In this document: in pieces, positions 23,151 through 33,420 of the stretch | Position numbering within the stretch: position 1 is the stretch's first letter | Layout of the letters: each line of letters opens with the position of its first letter | Source of the DNA: Oncomelania hupensis | Lineage: Eukaryota > Mollusca > Gastropoda > Littorinimorpha > Pomatiopsidae | Assembly (NCBI GenBank): GCA_036898135.1 | Contig: CM072511.1 | Coordinates: forward strand, 23,237,631 to 23,301,630 | Direction of reading: 5' to 3' | Length of the DNA: 64,000 nt | Program-made: the position numbers and the translations under genes | Notes under the pieces: generated by a model | What the model saw: the letters and a program-made list of their open reading frames with translations, nothing else | Database searches by the model: none | Told to the model about the DNA's origin: nothing

Positions 23151-26100
23151 CTACTGAGCGTTTCTGCTGAGGAAATCTGCTGGAACGTTATCCTTCCCAG
23201 AAATGTGCTCCACAGACATTGAGAAAGGTTGCAGCTGAAGTGCCCATCTCATCAGTCGGCTGTTGGTGTTCTTCACTTGCTGTAGGTACTGCAGTGGCAT
23301 ATGGTCAGTCTGCACTACGAAAGTACGTCCGTACAGGTATTGACTGAATTTCTGCACACCCCACACCAACGCTAGACACTCCCTCTCAATGGTCGAATAG
23401 TTTCTCTCGGGTTTCGACAGTTTCTTGCTTGCACATGCAATAGGCTGTAGCCCCTGTCCCCTGTCCTGGCTCAAAATGGCCCCTACTCCATCCTCCGACG
23501 CATCTGTCTGTAGCACAAACGGTAGGGTGAAGTCCGGCAGACAGCACACAGGGTCAGAGCACAGCTTCTCCTTCAGTGTGCAAAATGCAGCTTCGCATGC
23601 TTCGGTCCATTGTACCGCCCCTGGCTTGCCTCCCTTGGTCAGATCGTGTAGTGGTGAGGCAATCGCTGAAAAGTTGGGTACGAACCGCCTGTAGTATCCG
23701 GCTAAACCCAAAAATGAGCGCACTTGCCGCTTGGTCGTTGGTCGTGGTGCATCTCGGATTCTCTCCATCTTTGACACCTCAGGACGAATTTCCCCCTGTC
23801 CAACCACGTGCCCAAGATACTCTACCCTTCGGAAACCCAGGTAACACTTCGATGGTTTGGCGGATAGCTGCACCTCACGCAACCTAAGGAAAAGACGTGC
23901 CAAGCATTCCAGGTGTCTCTGCTTGGTAATGGTGGCTACCAACAAGTCGTCGACGAAATTGTCGATCTCCGACATTCCCAGGGGTGCTAATAACTTCCGC
24001 ATCATGCGAGAAAAGACTGCTCCCGCCGTCTTCAGCCCAAACGGCATTACGGTCCACTGAAATTGTCCCTCTGGCGTTGTAAATGCTGTCTTCGCTTTAT
24101 CTCCCTTGTTCATAGGCACTTGCCAGTAACCTTTGGTCAAGTCGATCTTGGTGAGATACTTGGCCCCTGACAGTTTGGAAAACAAGTAGTCGATGTTCGG
24201 CAATGGTTCCGCATCGAATACGACGTGCTTGTTTAACTTCCGGAAATCAACGCAGAAACGCATCGTGCCCTCCTTCTTCTTTACTAATACGATGGGCGAG
24301 CTGTATGGCGAACTGGCCCTCTCAATGACGCCCATCGCTAGCATCGCTTCCACTTCCTTCTTGATGGTCTCGTGATGCGAATGGGGAAGTGGGTACTGCC
24401 GCGTCCTCACTGGAATGTCGCTGTCCACACGTATTTCGCACACGTCCAGTGTAGTGCGTAACGGCAAGTCGGTTAGGATATCCTCAAACTGCCACACCAG
24501 CTCCTGCAATTCTTCCCGTATTTCTGGGCAGTTGTCGTCCATCTTCACGTCGCGCGTCGTCTCTGATGCTGACAAGGTGATTACGGGAATATCCCCAAAC
24601 ACCGGCATAGTTTCTTCCTCCTCTACCCCTTCGTCGTCTACGACGATCGTGGCCACCGTCGCTCTGGTATGGAATTTCTTCAGGAGATTGGCGTGGTATA
24701 GTTTACTTTTCCCACGCATCCTGATCCGGTAGTCGCACTCTCCCACACGTTCGATCACCTCGTACGGTCCTCGCCATGCTAGCTGCAGCTTGTTGTGTTT
24801 CTCTGGTAACAGCAGCAACACTTGATCCCCCGCGTTGAACAAACGCCGTTTCGCCTTCTTATCGAAGTGCCGCTTCTGCTTGGCTGACGCGGTTCTGAGG
24901 TTTCCTTGTGCCAACTTACATGTTTCCTCGATGCGGTTACGCAAATCCACCACGTACTGGCTACTCAATTTCACCTCCTCCTCTTGTATCTCCTTGGTCC
25001 AGAGGTCTCGCAATACAGCCATCGGTCCCCGCACGGTCTTTCCATATAGGAGCTCGAAGGGAGAGAACCCTGTAGACTCCTGTGCTACTTCTCGGTATGC
25101 AAATAGTAGCGCTGGAATGTAGCGGTCCCACGCTGTCGGTTGCTCTGTGGCTAACTTCTTGAGCATGGACACTAGCGTCCCGTTGAAACGCTCAACCAGT
25201 CCGTTGCACTGTGGATGATACGGCGTGGTGGCTTTCCCATGGATCGACAGTAGTCTGTTCATCTCCCGCATGACTTCAGACATGAATTGCGTCCCTTGAT
25301 CTGTCAAAATTTCCCTAGGAACGCCCACCCTCGACCAAATCTCCCACAGCGCTTCTGCCACCCTCTCTGCCTCTATGCCCTTGAGCGGTACAGCCTCGGG
25401 ATAGCGTGTGGCATAGTCTACTACCACTAGGATGTACATGTTACCCCGATCTGACTTGGGTTTGATGGGTCCCACAATGTCTACCGCCACCCTCTGAAAT
25501 GGCTCGTCCACCAGCGGAAGTTGCTGTAGTGGTACCTTCCTCACCCGTCCCCTCGGTACTACCTTCTGACATTCAGGACAACTGGCGCAATACCTCCGTA
25601 CTTCGGCACACATCCCCGGCCAATAGAATGTCCCCCAGATCCGCTCCCTGGTACGTTTCCCTCCCAAATGCCCAGCCATGGGTGGATCATGAGCCAACTG
25701 GAGGATCCCCCCTCTCAACTGTTTCGGGACTACCAGTTGCGTGACCTGGCTACCTCTCTTCGTGTGTACCCGGTACAACACCCCCTTCTTCTTGCGAAAC
25801 TCAGCTGACGCCCTACCTGACGCTATCGCCCCACCACTCTGTGCCAACGTTCTCGCCTTCGCGAGCGTCTCGTCGGTCTCTTGCATCCTGATTAACTCTG
25901 GGGTGCTAACAGAGATCTGGGATGGTTCGACCACTGCTAAGGGTACCTCCCTCTTCTTCTCGGCCTTCACCTGCGCCCGAGTCTGCACTGCTGCAGCCAT
26001 CGCGCACTCACCTCCGAACAAGGAAACAGGGCTCTTTTCCCCGCTATCAAACGTTACCCAGTTACCCAGGATGATATCGGGCCCGTCCTCGAAAACCACC

Positions 26101-27713
26101 AACTCTACTCTCCCCCTGACCAGCGCACAATCCAACTCCACCCAAGCTGTAGGTAGCAGACCCACGTTCGATCGATTCGCCAAGCAAATCTCGACAGTCC
26201 GACCCGTCAAATCAGCTGGTTTGACTAACCTGCTCGCGACTGCCCCTATCTCCGCCCCCGTATCTCTCAATACTCGAACGTCCTGCCCGTTCGCCCTACC
26301 TTGGCCCCATGGATCATAAGGTTTGATTGCACACACGCTAGCCCGAGGTGCGGTCTCCGTGGAAATAGTCCTTCCCACTGTAACCTGGCCTACTGTCTGA
26401 GGTTTGACCTTGCAGTCCCTGACCACATGCTTCTCCGACCCACATCGGTAGCAACGACGTACCCCACTACCCCCTTCTGTCCTCCCTACCTTCTGACCCT
26501 GACTTCCCCTGTTGCTAGGTTGCTGAGGAGCCTCCGGTCGTCTGGGAAAACTGCGTCTCTGACTGGGTAGTACGGGTGCCGGTGCTGACGCTGCCCGCTT
26601 GGCGTCTACCACACGCTGCGCCAACTCTGCTGCGGCATGGCTAGTCTCAGGTAGATTCTCCCTCACGTAGATCTCTAGCTCGGTAGTCATAATGGAGAAA
26701 AGTTGCTCACCAATGAAAGTGTCTAGTACCTGCCCTACGTCGGTGATGTCTTTGCCGGCGAGCGAAAACCATTTCTTCACTAACGACCCTAGCCTTACTA
26801 CTAGCTGAGGAAACGTCTCTGCAGCTTCCTTCTTGGCCTCTCGAAACTGCCTACGATAGTAGTCGGCGTCCTTCCTGAAGCGTTTCAACAGCGCATTCCT
26901 CACAATGTCGAAATCCTGGGCTTGCTCAGGCGTCAGGCGAAGGTACGTATCCCGGGCTTCCCCTTGTAACAAAGGCGCTAGCCTAACCGCCCATACCTCC
27001 CTCCTCCAACCCTGAATCTCTGCCACCCGTTCGAACATCTGGAGGTAGGCCTCCACATCCTCCCTCTCCTCCAAGGGTTTCAGTTTGACTGAGTACGCTG
27101 CCCCTCTCTCTCTAGCCCTATTCTCCCTCTGATCAGCTCGGTCTTCATCTCTGGCTCTACGTTCCTCCTCTAGCCTCATCTCAAACATCCTCCTTTCCTC
27201 TTCCTTAGCCTCTCTTTCTTCCCTCTTCCCATCTTCTATCCTCTGTTCCAACCGACGTTGGTCTGCCTCCCTCTGACGCTGTTCTGCTTGTCTAGCTTCT
27301 CTTTCCGCGTCCAGTCTGGCCTCTAATCTAGCCTCCAACCGCCGTCGATCTTCTTCTCTTTCTCTCTTCTCTTCCTCCCGTTCCCTCCGTTCTTCTTCCC
27401 TTCTCTCTTCCTCCCGTTCCCTTCTCAACTCACTAACTACATAGTGTGCCAACGCTCCGTCTCGGAAACCCAGACTTTCCCCAATCTGTCTAAATCTCTC
27501 ACTATCACTGAGCGCGACCTCGACTTTGCTCTGTGCACCGGGCGACCTGGCATACATCTTAGGCATAGTGGTCTGAGTACTCACTGCGTAAGGTTCCTCC
27601 AACAACCCTGTCACTGAGCCGTCATCACCGAAGTCCTGCTCCTCCTGCTCGGCCTCCTCCTTACGAGCCCTAGCGTCGCGGCGCATCGCGGCTCGAGCCT
27701 CCCGCGTAGCCAT
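23151..27713 (-). CDS. gag-pol: Element 1 Gag-Pol polyprotein (PR-IN-RT-RH order)
   Basis: A single 1520-codon frame starting at ATG 27713 (MATREARAAMRR). An in-frame GTG further upstream is less likely as a start. Gag: charged coiled coil at about residues 75-205, SCAN/capsid-like region (KPLEEREDVEAYLQMFERV) at 205-390, CCHC knuckle CYRCGSEKHVVRDC near 420. Protease: RDTGAE near 483. Integrase: HHCC zinc site from about 674, catalytic motifs VAVDIVGP (743), LTDQGTQF (805) and PYHPQCNGLVERF (840), GPY module near 981. Reverse transcriptase: CVDFRKLNK (1158), FVDD (1254). RNase H: LQTDAS (1403), ending LSRNAQ. No internal stop or frameshift. Integrase before RT is Ty1/copia order, although each domain is Ty3-like. 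Products would act in cytoplasmic particles and in nuclear integration. Confidence 0.96.
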   Translation of the reverse strand: MATREARAAMRRDARARKEEAEQEEQDFGDDGSVTGLLEEPYAVSTQTTMPKMYARSPGAQSKVEVALSDSERFRQIGESLGFRDGALAHYVVSELRREREEERREEERREREEEKREREEDRRRLEARLEARLDAEREARQAEQRQREADQRRLEQRIEDGKREEREAKEEERRMFEMRLEEERRARDEDRADQRENRARERGAAYSVKLKPLEEREDVEAYLQMFERVAEIQGWRREVWAVRLAPLLQGEARDTYLRLTPEQAQDFDIVRNALLKRFRKDADYYRRQFREAKKEAAETFPQLVVRLGSLVKKWFSLAGKDITDVGQVLDTFIGEQLFSIMTTELEIYVRENLPETSHAAAELAQRVVDAKRAASAPAPVLPSQRRSFPRRPEAPQQPSNRGSQGQKVGRTEGGSGVRRCYRCGSEKHVVRDCKVKPQTVGQVTVGRTISTETAPRASVCAIKPYDPWGQGRANGQDVRVLRDTGAEIGAVASRLVKPADLTGRTVEICLANRSNVGLLPTAWVELDCALVRGRVELVVFEDGPDIILGNWVTFDSGEKSPVSLFGGECAMAAAVQTRAQVKAEKKREVPLAVVEPSQISVSTPELIRMQETDETLAKARTLAQSGGAIASGRASAEFRKKKGVLYRVHTKRGSQVTQLVVPKQLRGGILQLAHDPPMAGHLGGKRTRERIWGTFYWPGMCAEVRRYCASCPECQKVVPRGRVRKVPLQQLPLVDEPFQRVAVDIVGPIKPKSDRGNMYILVVVDYATRYPEAVPLKGIEAERVAEALWEIWSRVGVPREILTDQGTQFMSEVMREMNRLLSIHGKATTPYHPQCNGLVERFNGTLVSMLKKLATEQPTAWDRYIPALLFAYREVAQESTGFSPFELLYGKTVRGPMAVLRDLWTKEIQEEEVKLSSQYVVDLRNRIEETCKLAQGNLRTASAKQKRHFDKKAKRRLFNAGDQVLLLLPEKHNKLQLAWRGPYEVIERVGECDYRIRMRGKSKLYHANLLKKFHTRATVATIVVDDEGVEEEETMPVFGDIPVITLSASETTRDVKMDDNCPEIREELQELVWQFEDILTDLPLRTTLDVCEIRVDSDIPVRTRQYPLPHSHHETIKKEVEAMLAMGVIERASSPYSSPIVLVKKKEGTMRFCVDFRKLNKHVVFDAEPLPNIDYLFSKLSGAKYLTKIDLTKGYWQVPMNKGDKAKTAFTTPEGQFQWTVMPFGLKTAGAVFSRMMRKLLAPLGMSEIDNFVDDLLVATITKQRHLECLARLFLRLREVQLSAKPSKCYLGFRRVEYLGHVVGQGEIRPEVSKMERIRDAPRPTTKRQVRSFLGLAGYYRRFVPNFSAIASPLHDLTKGGKPGAVQWTEACEAAFCTLKEKLCSDPVCCLPDFTLPFVLQTDASEDGVGAILSQDRGQGLQPIACASKKLSKPERNYSTIERECLALVWGVQKFSQYLYGRTFVVQTDHMPLQYLQQVKNTNSRLMRWALQLQPFSMSVEHISGKDNVPADFLSRNAQ

Positions 27714-28020
27714 GTCAGAAAAGAAGGGAAGAACAGATGTTAGTATACACAAAACAAATAACACCTAACTGATACAAACACCTAACAGAATGAATACGCA
27801 ACACAACAGTCACAGGAGCCGAGGAATCGTTCACCGTCGTACCCCTGAAGGCGAGCAAGTGAACCCTGCAACCCAATTCCCCGTTAATGCTGCACTCCGA
27901 GTGTGTTCCCTAGTGCAATACACCCACACTCCCGCCAACCGCCCGCTGCGTACCCTTTCACACAACAACTCAAACACACAACATACACCTCTGGCAATAC
28001 CCTAACAAAAAAAATGAGTT

Positions 28021-28039
28021 AATCCCACTTCTGACACCA
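28021..28039 (-). promoter_or_regulatory. Element 1 primer-binding site for tRNA-Leu
   Basis: The plus strand reads AATCCCACTTCTGACACCA. This equals the 3' end, CCA included, of animal tRNA-Leu (CAG-type) as I know it, so the minus-strand RNA pairs over 19 nt. It lies 4 bp from the 5' LTR. Confidence 0.85.
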
Positions 28040-28043
28040 AAAA

Positions 28044-30150
28044 TGTCACGTCCCCCGAGCGGGTTCAGTGACGTCAGCTCATAAAGCGAGTGAAAAGAAT
28101 AAACTCAAACAAAATAAACTAACACAAAATGCCAGAGTACAAACACACACTCTTTTATTCAACAATCAACAAGCAAACACAGGACAAATGGGAACTAACC
28201 TCCCCTCAACCCCTAAACAGACCCCCGTCCCAATACTAACTAACAATTACCTCCCCTTGCAACAAACCCCAAATAGAACTAAACAACAACAGTTTCTTTA
28301 CAAAGTGTATACAGAAAATCAAAATCAACAAATCAATTCAAAATACAAGTCTTCAAATAATAAGCGATGGCGTTGAATCATAAACTATTAGCTAAACAAA
28401 GCTGTGGCACAGAAGTAATGTCTCAATGTTCTTGTTAAGTAGCTCAGAGAGCTAACAGTCTTTTTCACAAAGTGGATGATTCTTCTAACTAAATGGATAT
28501 GTTTTTAGGTGCGTGTAATGTGAGTCTGTGTGTGCATGAATTAGGTATGAAAACCTCCTGGAAATGCGTTGCCTCGATACATAGGCTAAACCTGCAGCAG
28601 TGTAAGAAATCGCCACAACACTACTCTGTTGTAGAAGCAAAGGTACACCCCAGGCTGGCTAGGACCCAGTCAGCGGCAACAACATCAACATCAGTACAGC
28701 ACAACAGGCACATCAAAGGCAACAGCGTGGAAATAATGCGTAGAAATAAACACGTAGAAGAAATAATCATCATCATCATCGTCATCATCATCATCGTCAT
28801 CATTGACATATACATAGTCTTAACAATATGCCCACCAAACAATAAACACTATATAATATAATATAACACGCCGTCCTCCGTCCGCCATCTTGACCTGTAT
28901 AGTTATGAATATCATAATAATAATACAAGATACTATACACACATTTCAATAATGTAAATCACCCTTTGATGCTAAATAATTCGCATCTGCTTATACACCA
29001 ATGTTTATATAAATATACATAATTATCGCAACCACACTACCATCTCACAGTCCTGATTCATTCCGCCCCCCTTCATCACCACCGTCACCCCCAACAATTA
29101 TAGCACATCACGATTACCTCCCTTCATCCATACTGTAAACATGCTTCCTTCATAATCATCACTTCACCCTTCTTCAGTATACTACATTCATCGCTCTCTC
29201 CATACATACACCCTCACTCTCTCTCTCTCCCTCTCTATATTCCCCATCGTCGCCTTTGACCCACTTCCATAACAACAACAGCAACGACATTTCCCCATCA
29301 CATATACAATAAGAAAATCATAGGAAAATCATATAAAATCAACAAAATTCATTACACATCCTAAAATACATCCCCTTTCCCACACTCATTCACCACTCAC
29401 ACACGTACGCAGTTCTCGGAGCGCGCCACTAGAGAATTGAACAACAGGGTTTGCTTACCTTACAGGCCTCGGCTCGTGACGCCCTTTACCCCAACACCAC
29501 AACACGACACAACACTGTCACAACATCGCACAACACAATGGATTAGTCTTTTGAGAGTCTCTTTCTCTTGCTCTTGCACGTTATTTCACTGTCCAAATAA
29601 CATTTATTCTGAGGATGAGGACACCTTAGCTCTGCTACAGACACTAAGTCTTGGTGGGTGTTCAATCGAGAACCACACGCACCTTAAGTATGGAACCCTA
29701 CACTCACTGGCGAATGGCGGTTACCATCTTCCTTCGAATTCTAAACATCCTTATCCCGACGAGGGCATAAGACCTTGGGTGGCTATAAAACAATACACAC
29801 ACCCTTCCAACAGTACCCTACACTACGATGACCTCTGTCACAGGGTTGCTGCCTCGTTAGAATTCCTTCCTCACGCAATAGCATCTCAAACCACTCTGCC
29901 CTTCAAAATCTGCGCCGGCCACAAGCAAAATAGTCGAGCTCTCGTCAGTATGCACGTTCTTTATTACGCGTACCCCTATTCGAAATTGGCCGACCCCCTG
30001 TCTTCTACGAATCGCACGGACTCTACGAACTGCACTTTCATACGCAAAAGTAAATCGGTCACGCTATTCTATGTACAGCAGATATACGGAGAAGTGTAAC
30101 TTCGTAAAAAGTGTATCTCTCCCTACCATCTGAAAACTCGTGTCGTCACA
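28044..30150 (-). repeat. Element 1 5' LTR
   Basis: 2107 bp with the same ends as its partner. It is 20 bp shorter, mostly from an indel next to the ATC tract near 28800. It would carry the promoter for minus-strand transcription, but I cannot point to a TATA box with confidence. Its antisense open frame reaches about 220 codons (29437-30099, non-ATG start) because of a 1-bp difference from the other LTR. Confidence 0.95.
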
Positions 30151-30155
30151 GTGGA
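30151..30155. repeat. Target-site duplication GTGGA (right)
   Basis: Perfect match to 20946-20950. Confidence 0.9.
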
Positions 30156-30668
30156 AATGTTATTCAACAATGACCAGTTTATTTTCAAAATGTTCATCCT
30201 ATAGTAACCCTCCTAAAGCCATTCTATCTCTCCCACACACACCCACACTCTCTATTTCTCTCTCTATCCCTTTCTCTCTCCCTATCTTCACCTAACCCTT
30301 TCAGGATTTTTTTGTCATTCACCTTTTAATCCGTCAGCCATGCCGTGAGCCAGACTTCTTCTAGAGAAAAAAAAAACAGAAAAAAATTACACCCCTACTC
30401 TGTTTTCGCCAGTGTACCTTAGTTCGCAAGCCCTTACCTACAATTACCTTCATTATGTAGTCTGCTAGACTTTTGTCGAAGTTTTGCCGTTTAAGTGATA
30501 CTGGCAGTTTGGATGGGAAATCCTCTTTGAGAAAAGTTAATACGCCTTCTCTCCCTCAAACGTTGTTGTTGTTGTTGTTTATTAAAAAAACGTTTTTAGC
30601 TTAGTATCCTACGCAGTTTTCTGTTTGTTATTTTTCGTTTAACTTTGTGAAATGTTCGATTATTTATT

Positions 30669-30683
30669 TGTGTGTGTGTGTGT

Positions 30684-30744
<61 letters not shown>
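30669..30744. repeat. (GT)n microsatellite
   Basis: About 75 bp of GT with one interruption. Confidence 0.95.
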
Positions 30745-30747
<3 letters not shown>

Positions 30748-30809
30748 ATTTATGATTTTATTTGTCTTGTGAACTTAGCTTCACTTTTTTGCGCTGATTT
30801 TGTTGTTTA

Positions 30810-30876
30810 TGATAATGATGATGATGAAGATGATAATAATGATGATAATGATGATGATGATGATGATGATTATGAC

Positions 30877-30937
<61 letters not shown>
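30810..30937. repeat. (GAT)n microsatellite
   Basis: GAT units with a few AAT and GAC variants. The Asp-rich and His-rich frames are artefacts. Confidence 0.95.
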
Positions 30938-30938
<1 letters not shown>

Positions 30939-31419
30939 GTGTTTGGAGTTAATAGTGGTTTCATCGAAAGACACATGGACTAAATACAATTAGTTAAAAA
31001 TAGGAGACACCTGAACCAAGATTTGAATCGAATGCTGCAATACTTAAGCGACCCTGAAACTAAATACATTCTGGCGAGGATTGAACGGACGTTGGAGTGC
31101 AAAGCATTTACCGGAGATCTTCAATTCAATCTCCAAAGTGCTAGCACGTAGTGTTATTCGCTATCCTAAAATAACATTTACATTGTGGAAGTGTCTTTGT
31201 CTAAAGTTACAACATAAATTACCGTAGATCCGTTGAACGTATTAACCTATCGCATTAAAGTCAGTTGAACTACTGTAGACTTAAATTCCCCGTTTTATAA
31301 CTATAAAGGACTAATGTATCGTGTTGAAGGTGTATAGAATAGCGAACGCTACGAACTTACCCTGTTCTATAGGCAACAAATTATTATTTTATTTTATTGA
31401 TGTTAATTTTTTTAATCGT

Positions 31420-31745
31420 TATTATATAGCGCTTTTATATGCTCAAGAGCTGCTCAAGGCGCTGGCCGATCCAGGGTCTAACTCAACCGGTCCGAGGCAC
31501 CCATTGGCTGCCTGAGGCGCTTCGCATCGTCTGACATCCTCCAGATGACTGAGCACACTCTTGGGCGACCGGAAACGGGGGAGAGAACAGACTTCGCTGG
31601 GTGTAGGCCTATTTGTATAGCTGGCATCCCCTCCTCTAGGACATGAGTGTCGGGATCTTTCAAGCCTGTGCGGGGGAAAGCGTACGTGCACAGGCTAGAC
31701 CTCGGTGTATACTCTCGTCCGAAGGAGTAGTACTTTGAGAGGTCT
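31420..31745 (-). mobile_element. SINE family A, copy 2
   Basis: The reverse complement runs from TACTACTCCTTCGGACGAGA through GATCCCGACACTCATGTCC and CCGGTCGCCCAAGAGTGTGC to GCGCCTTGAGCAGCTCTTG and AAAAGCGCTATATAATAACG. This is the most complete 3' end of family A. The terminal GCGCTATATAA is shared with SINE B and LINE tails. Confidence 0.75.
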
Positions 31746-32924
31746 GAAATCACATTTCAACTGTGGAAGGGATTTTTCTTTACAGTTTAAATGCAATGCA
31801 ATCTGCTGTACCATCGGGAAGCTGCTCTACCCTCGGGAAATGTCACCTTTTTCCTATAAAATCGCTGTATATTCATTTTATAAAGTCTCGGGCACGTCTC
31901 TGCCACTACTCCAGAATTTAATTTCAACTAACGAGATAGGAACTTGAGAAAAGGCATTGTCTTTATATTGCAGTGCATAGAATTGGAAGGCTCGTCCACA
32001 CAAGGCCAGTAATTGTTTATTCTGTAAATTCATTGCCTTTTCAATCTTTGTTACAGGTTATGTAGCCTTTGGCTAAAGTGTTAGCCCATTTGATAAAGTA
32101 AAGTTTAACTAGTAGGAAATTGAATTTTCTTTGATGGGATGGAAAAGACTTTATCTCGTTATGCAAGGCACCCCTCTACCTCCCCCCCTCTCTCTCTCTC
32201 TTTCTTTCTCTCTGCATTTGCGACCCCACTCCATACCCCACAGGCATTTGTGAAATATAGCTGAAAAGTTACACTTTTATCTAAAGTCTTTGACTTTTCA
32301 ATATATTTATACTACATATATACAGGCATATCCTGTAGCTGTAAATACAGAGTTAATCTGTTTTAGATGGCCTACAGTTCTTTTTAAAACTCTGGAATTA
32401 AGTTTCTGCTGAAAAACAGGCGCATTAACCAAAGTAGAATGGATCATCAATAGGAAAGAATTGGTGGATCCTCGATGGCTTCGCGGCTGTAGTATGGGTA
32501 TGTTAATAATTTATTTGGTTAATGCGCCTGAGGTTGAGGGCTGCAAAGGTATTTAGAATCCATCGAAGTTATGTAAAAAGGCCATAGTTTCACCTCGAAT
32601 AAAGTGATTTAAACAGTCAGAAATAACCTTTCCGCTTATGAGATAGAAAGGATGAATGGAGGTCGAAGGGAGTTTATCTTTACTATGCGACGCATCCTAG
32701 TTGTTATAACGTATATAACTTTATTTGTCTCTAGATAACTTCCGTCTTTACATTACAATGCAAAGCATTGAAGTTGTACGAGAATGATCGAAGTACATCT
32801 CTATTTTATGTGTAAATGCGTTGACAAACGTCATCATGTAAACCCACTGGCTGAATAGTCAATGAAGTTTATATTATTAACTCCCTGAAATTTAATTATG
32901 TTCTACTGCGATGCATCATGGTTG
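31746..32924. other. No recognisable gene
   Basis: AT-rich sequence with a CT-rich patch near 32185-32215. No coding or repeat signature recognised. Confidence 0.4.
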
Positions 32925-33225
32925 ATAGAATAGAGCGGAGAGCTCGTGTTACAAAGGTTGCGGGTTCGATTCCCTGTGACCCGGACATAAACTTTGGCTT
33001 TGAGCACTGGCCATCTTACTGTTGCTATTAGTCTGATGGTTGTTTCATGGGACAGTTTCCCTCCTCCCTCATTCCCGGTCGCCTAGCATTGTGCTCAGTC
33101 GTCTGAGTGTCAAACTGTGCGTCCAAAACAGCAAGTGAGCGCCTCGGGCAGCTTGAGTTAGATCCTGTATCATGCCGCGCCTTGAGCAGCTCTTGAGCTC
33201 AAAAAGCGCTATATAAGAATGATAA

Positions 33226-33291
<66 letters not shown>
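32925..33291 (+). mobile_element. SINE family B, tRNA-like head with the SINE A 3' module
   Basis: The head contains a good B box, GGTTCGATTCC, at about 32962. From CCGGTCGCCTAGCATTGTGC onward it matches SINE A: CAGTCGTCTGAGTGTCA, GAGCGCCTCGGGCAG and GCGCCTTGAGCAGCTCTTGA. It ends AAAAAGCGCTATATAAGAAT followed by (AAT)n at 33228-33291. The 5' part is unrelated to family A, so the unit is chimeric. Confidence 0.75.
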
Positions 33292-33294
33292 TCC

Positions 33295-33420
33295 GAAGTG
33301 TTAAACCTTTCACATAAAGTTAATAATTATCAAATGTATGAAGTGTTACACTTTCCTGTAGAGTTAATTGGTGTCAAATATCTAAAGTGTTCAACTTTCT
33401 CTATGAGGTTACTGCTGTCT
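33295..33420 (+). repeat. Degenerate about 55-bp tandem repeat
   Basis: Two to three diverged units of the type GAAGTGTTACACTTTC, AGTTAAT, TCAAATATCT. Confidence 0.45.

Larger units (their letters stand above)
20951..30150 (-). mobile_element. Element 1: complete Ty3-type LTR retrotransposon with Gmr1-like domain order
   Basis: A 9.2-kb element bounded by 2.1-kb LTRs with TGTCAC...GTCACA ends and a 5-bp target duplication. In minus orientation it contains the 5' LTR (28044-30150), a tRNA-Leu primer site, an uninterrupted gag-pol frame, a G-rich polypurine tract and the 3' LTR (20951-23077). All parts needed for autonomous retrotransposition are visibly present. The order Gag-PR-IN-RT-RH places it with Gmr1-like elements. 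No envelope frame is seen between pol and the LTR. Confidence 0.96.
30156..31419. other. No recognisable gene; microsatellites
   Basis: CT-rich around 30225-30290. The (GT)n and (GAT)n arrays are listed separately. Nothing recognisable in the remainder. Confidence 0.45.
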
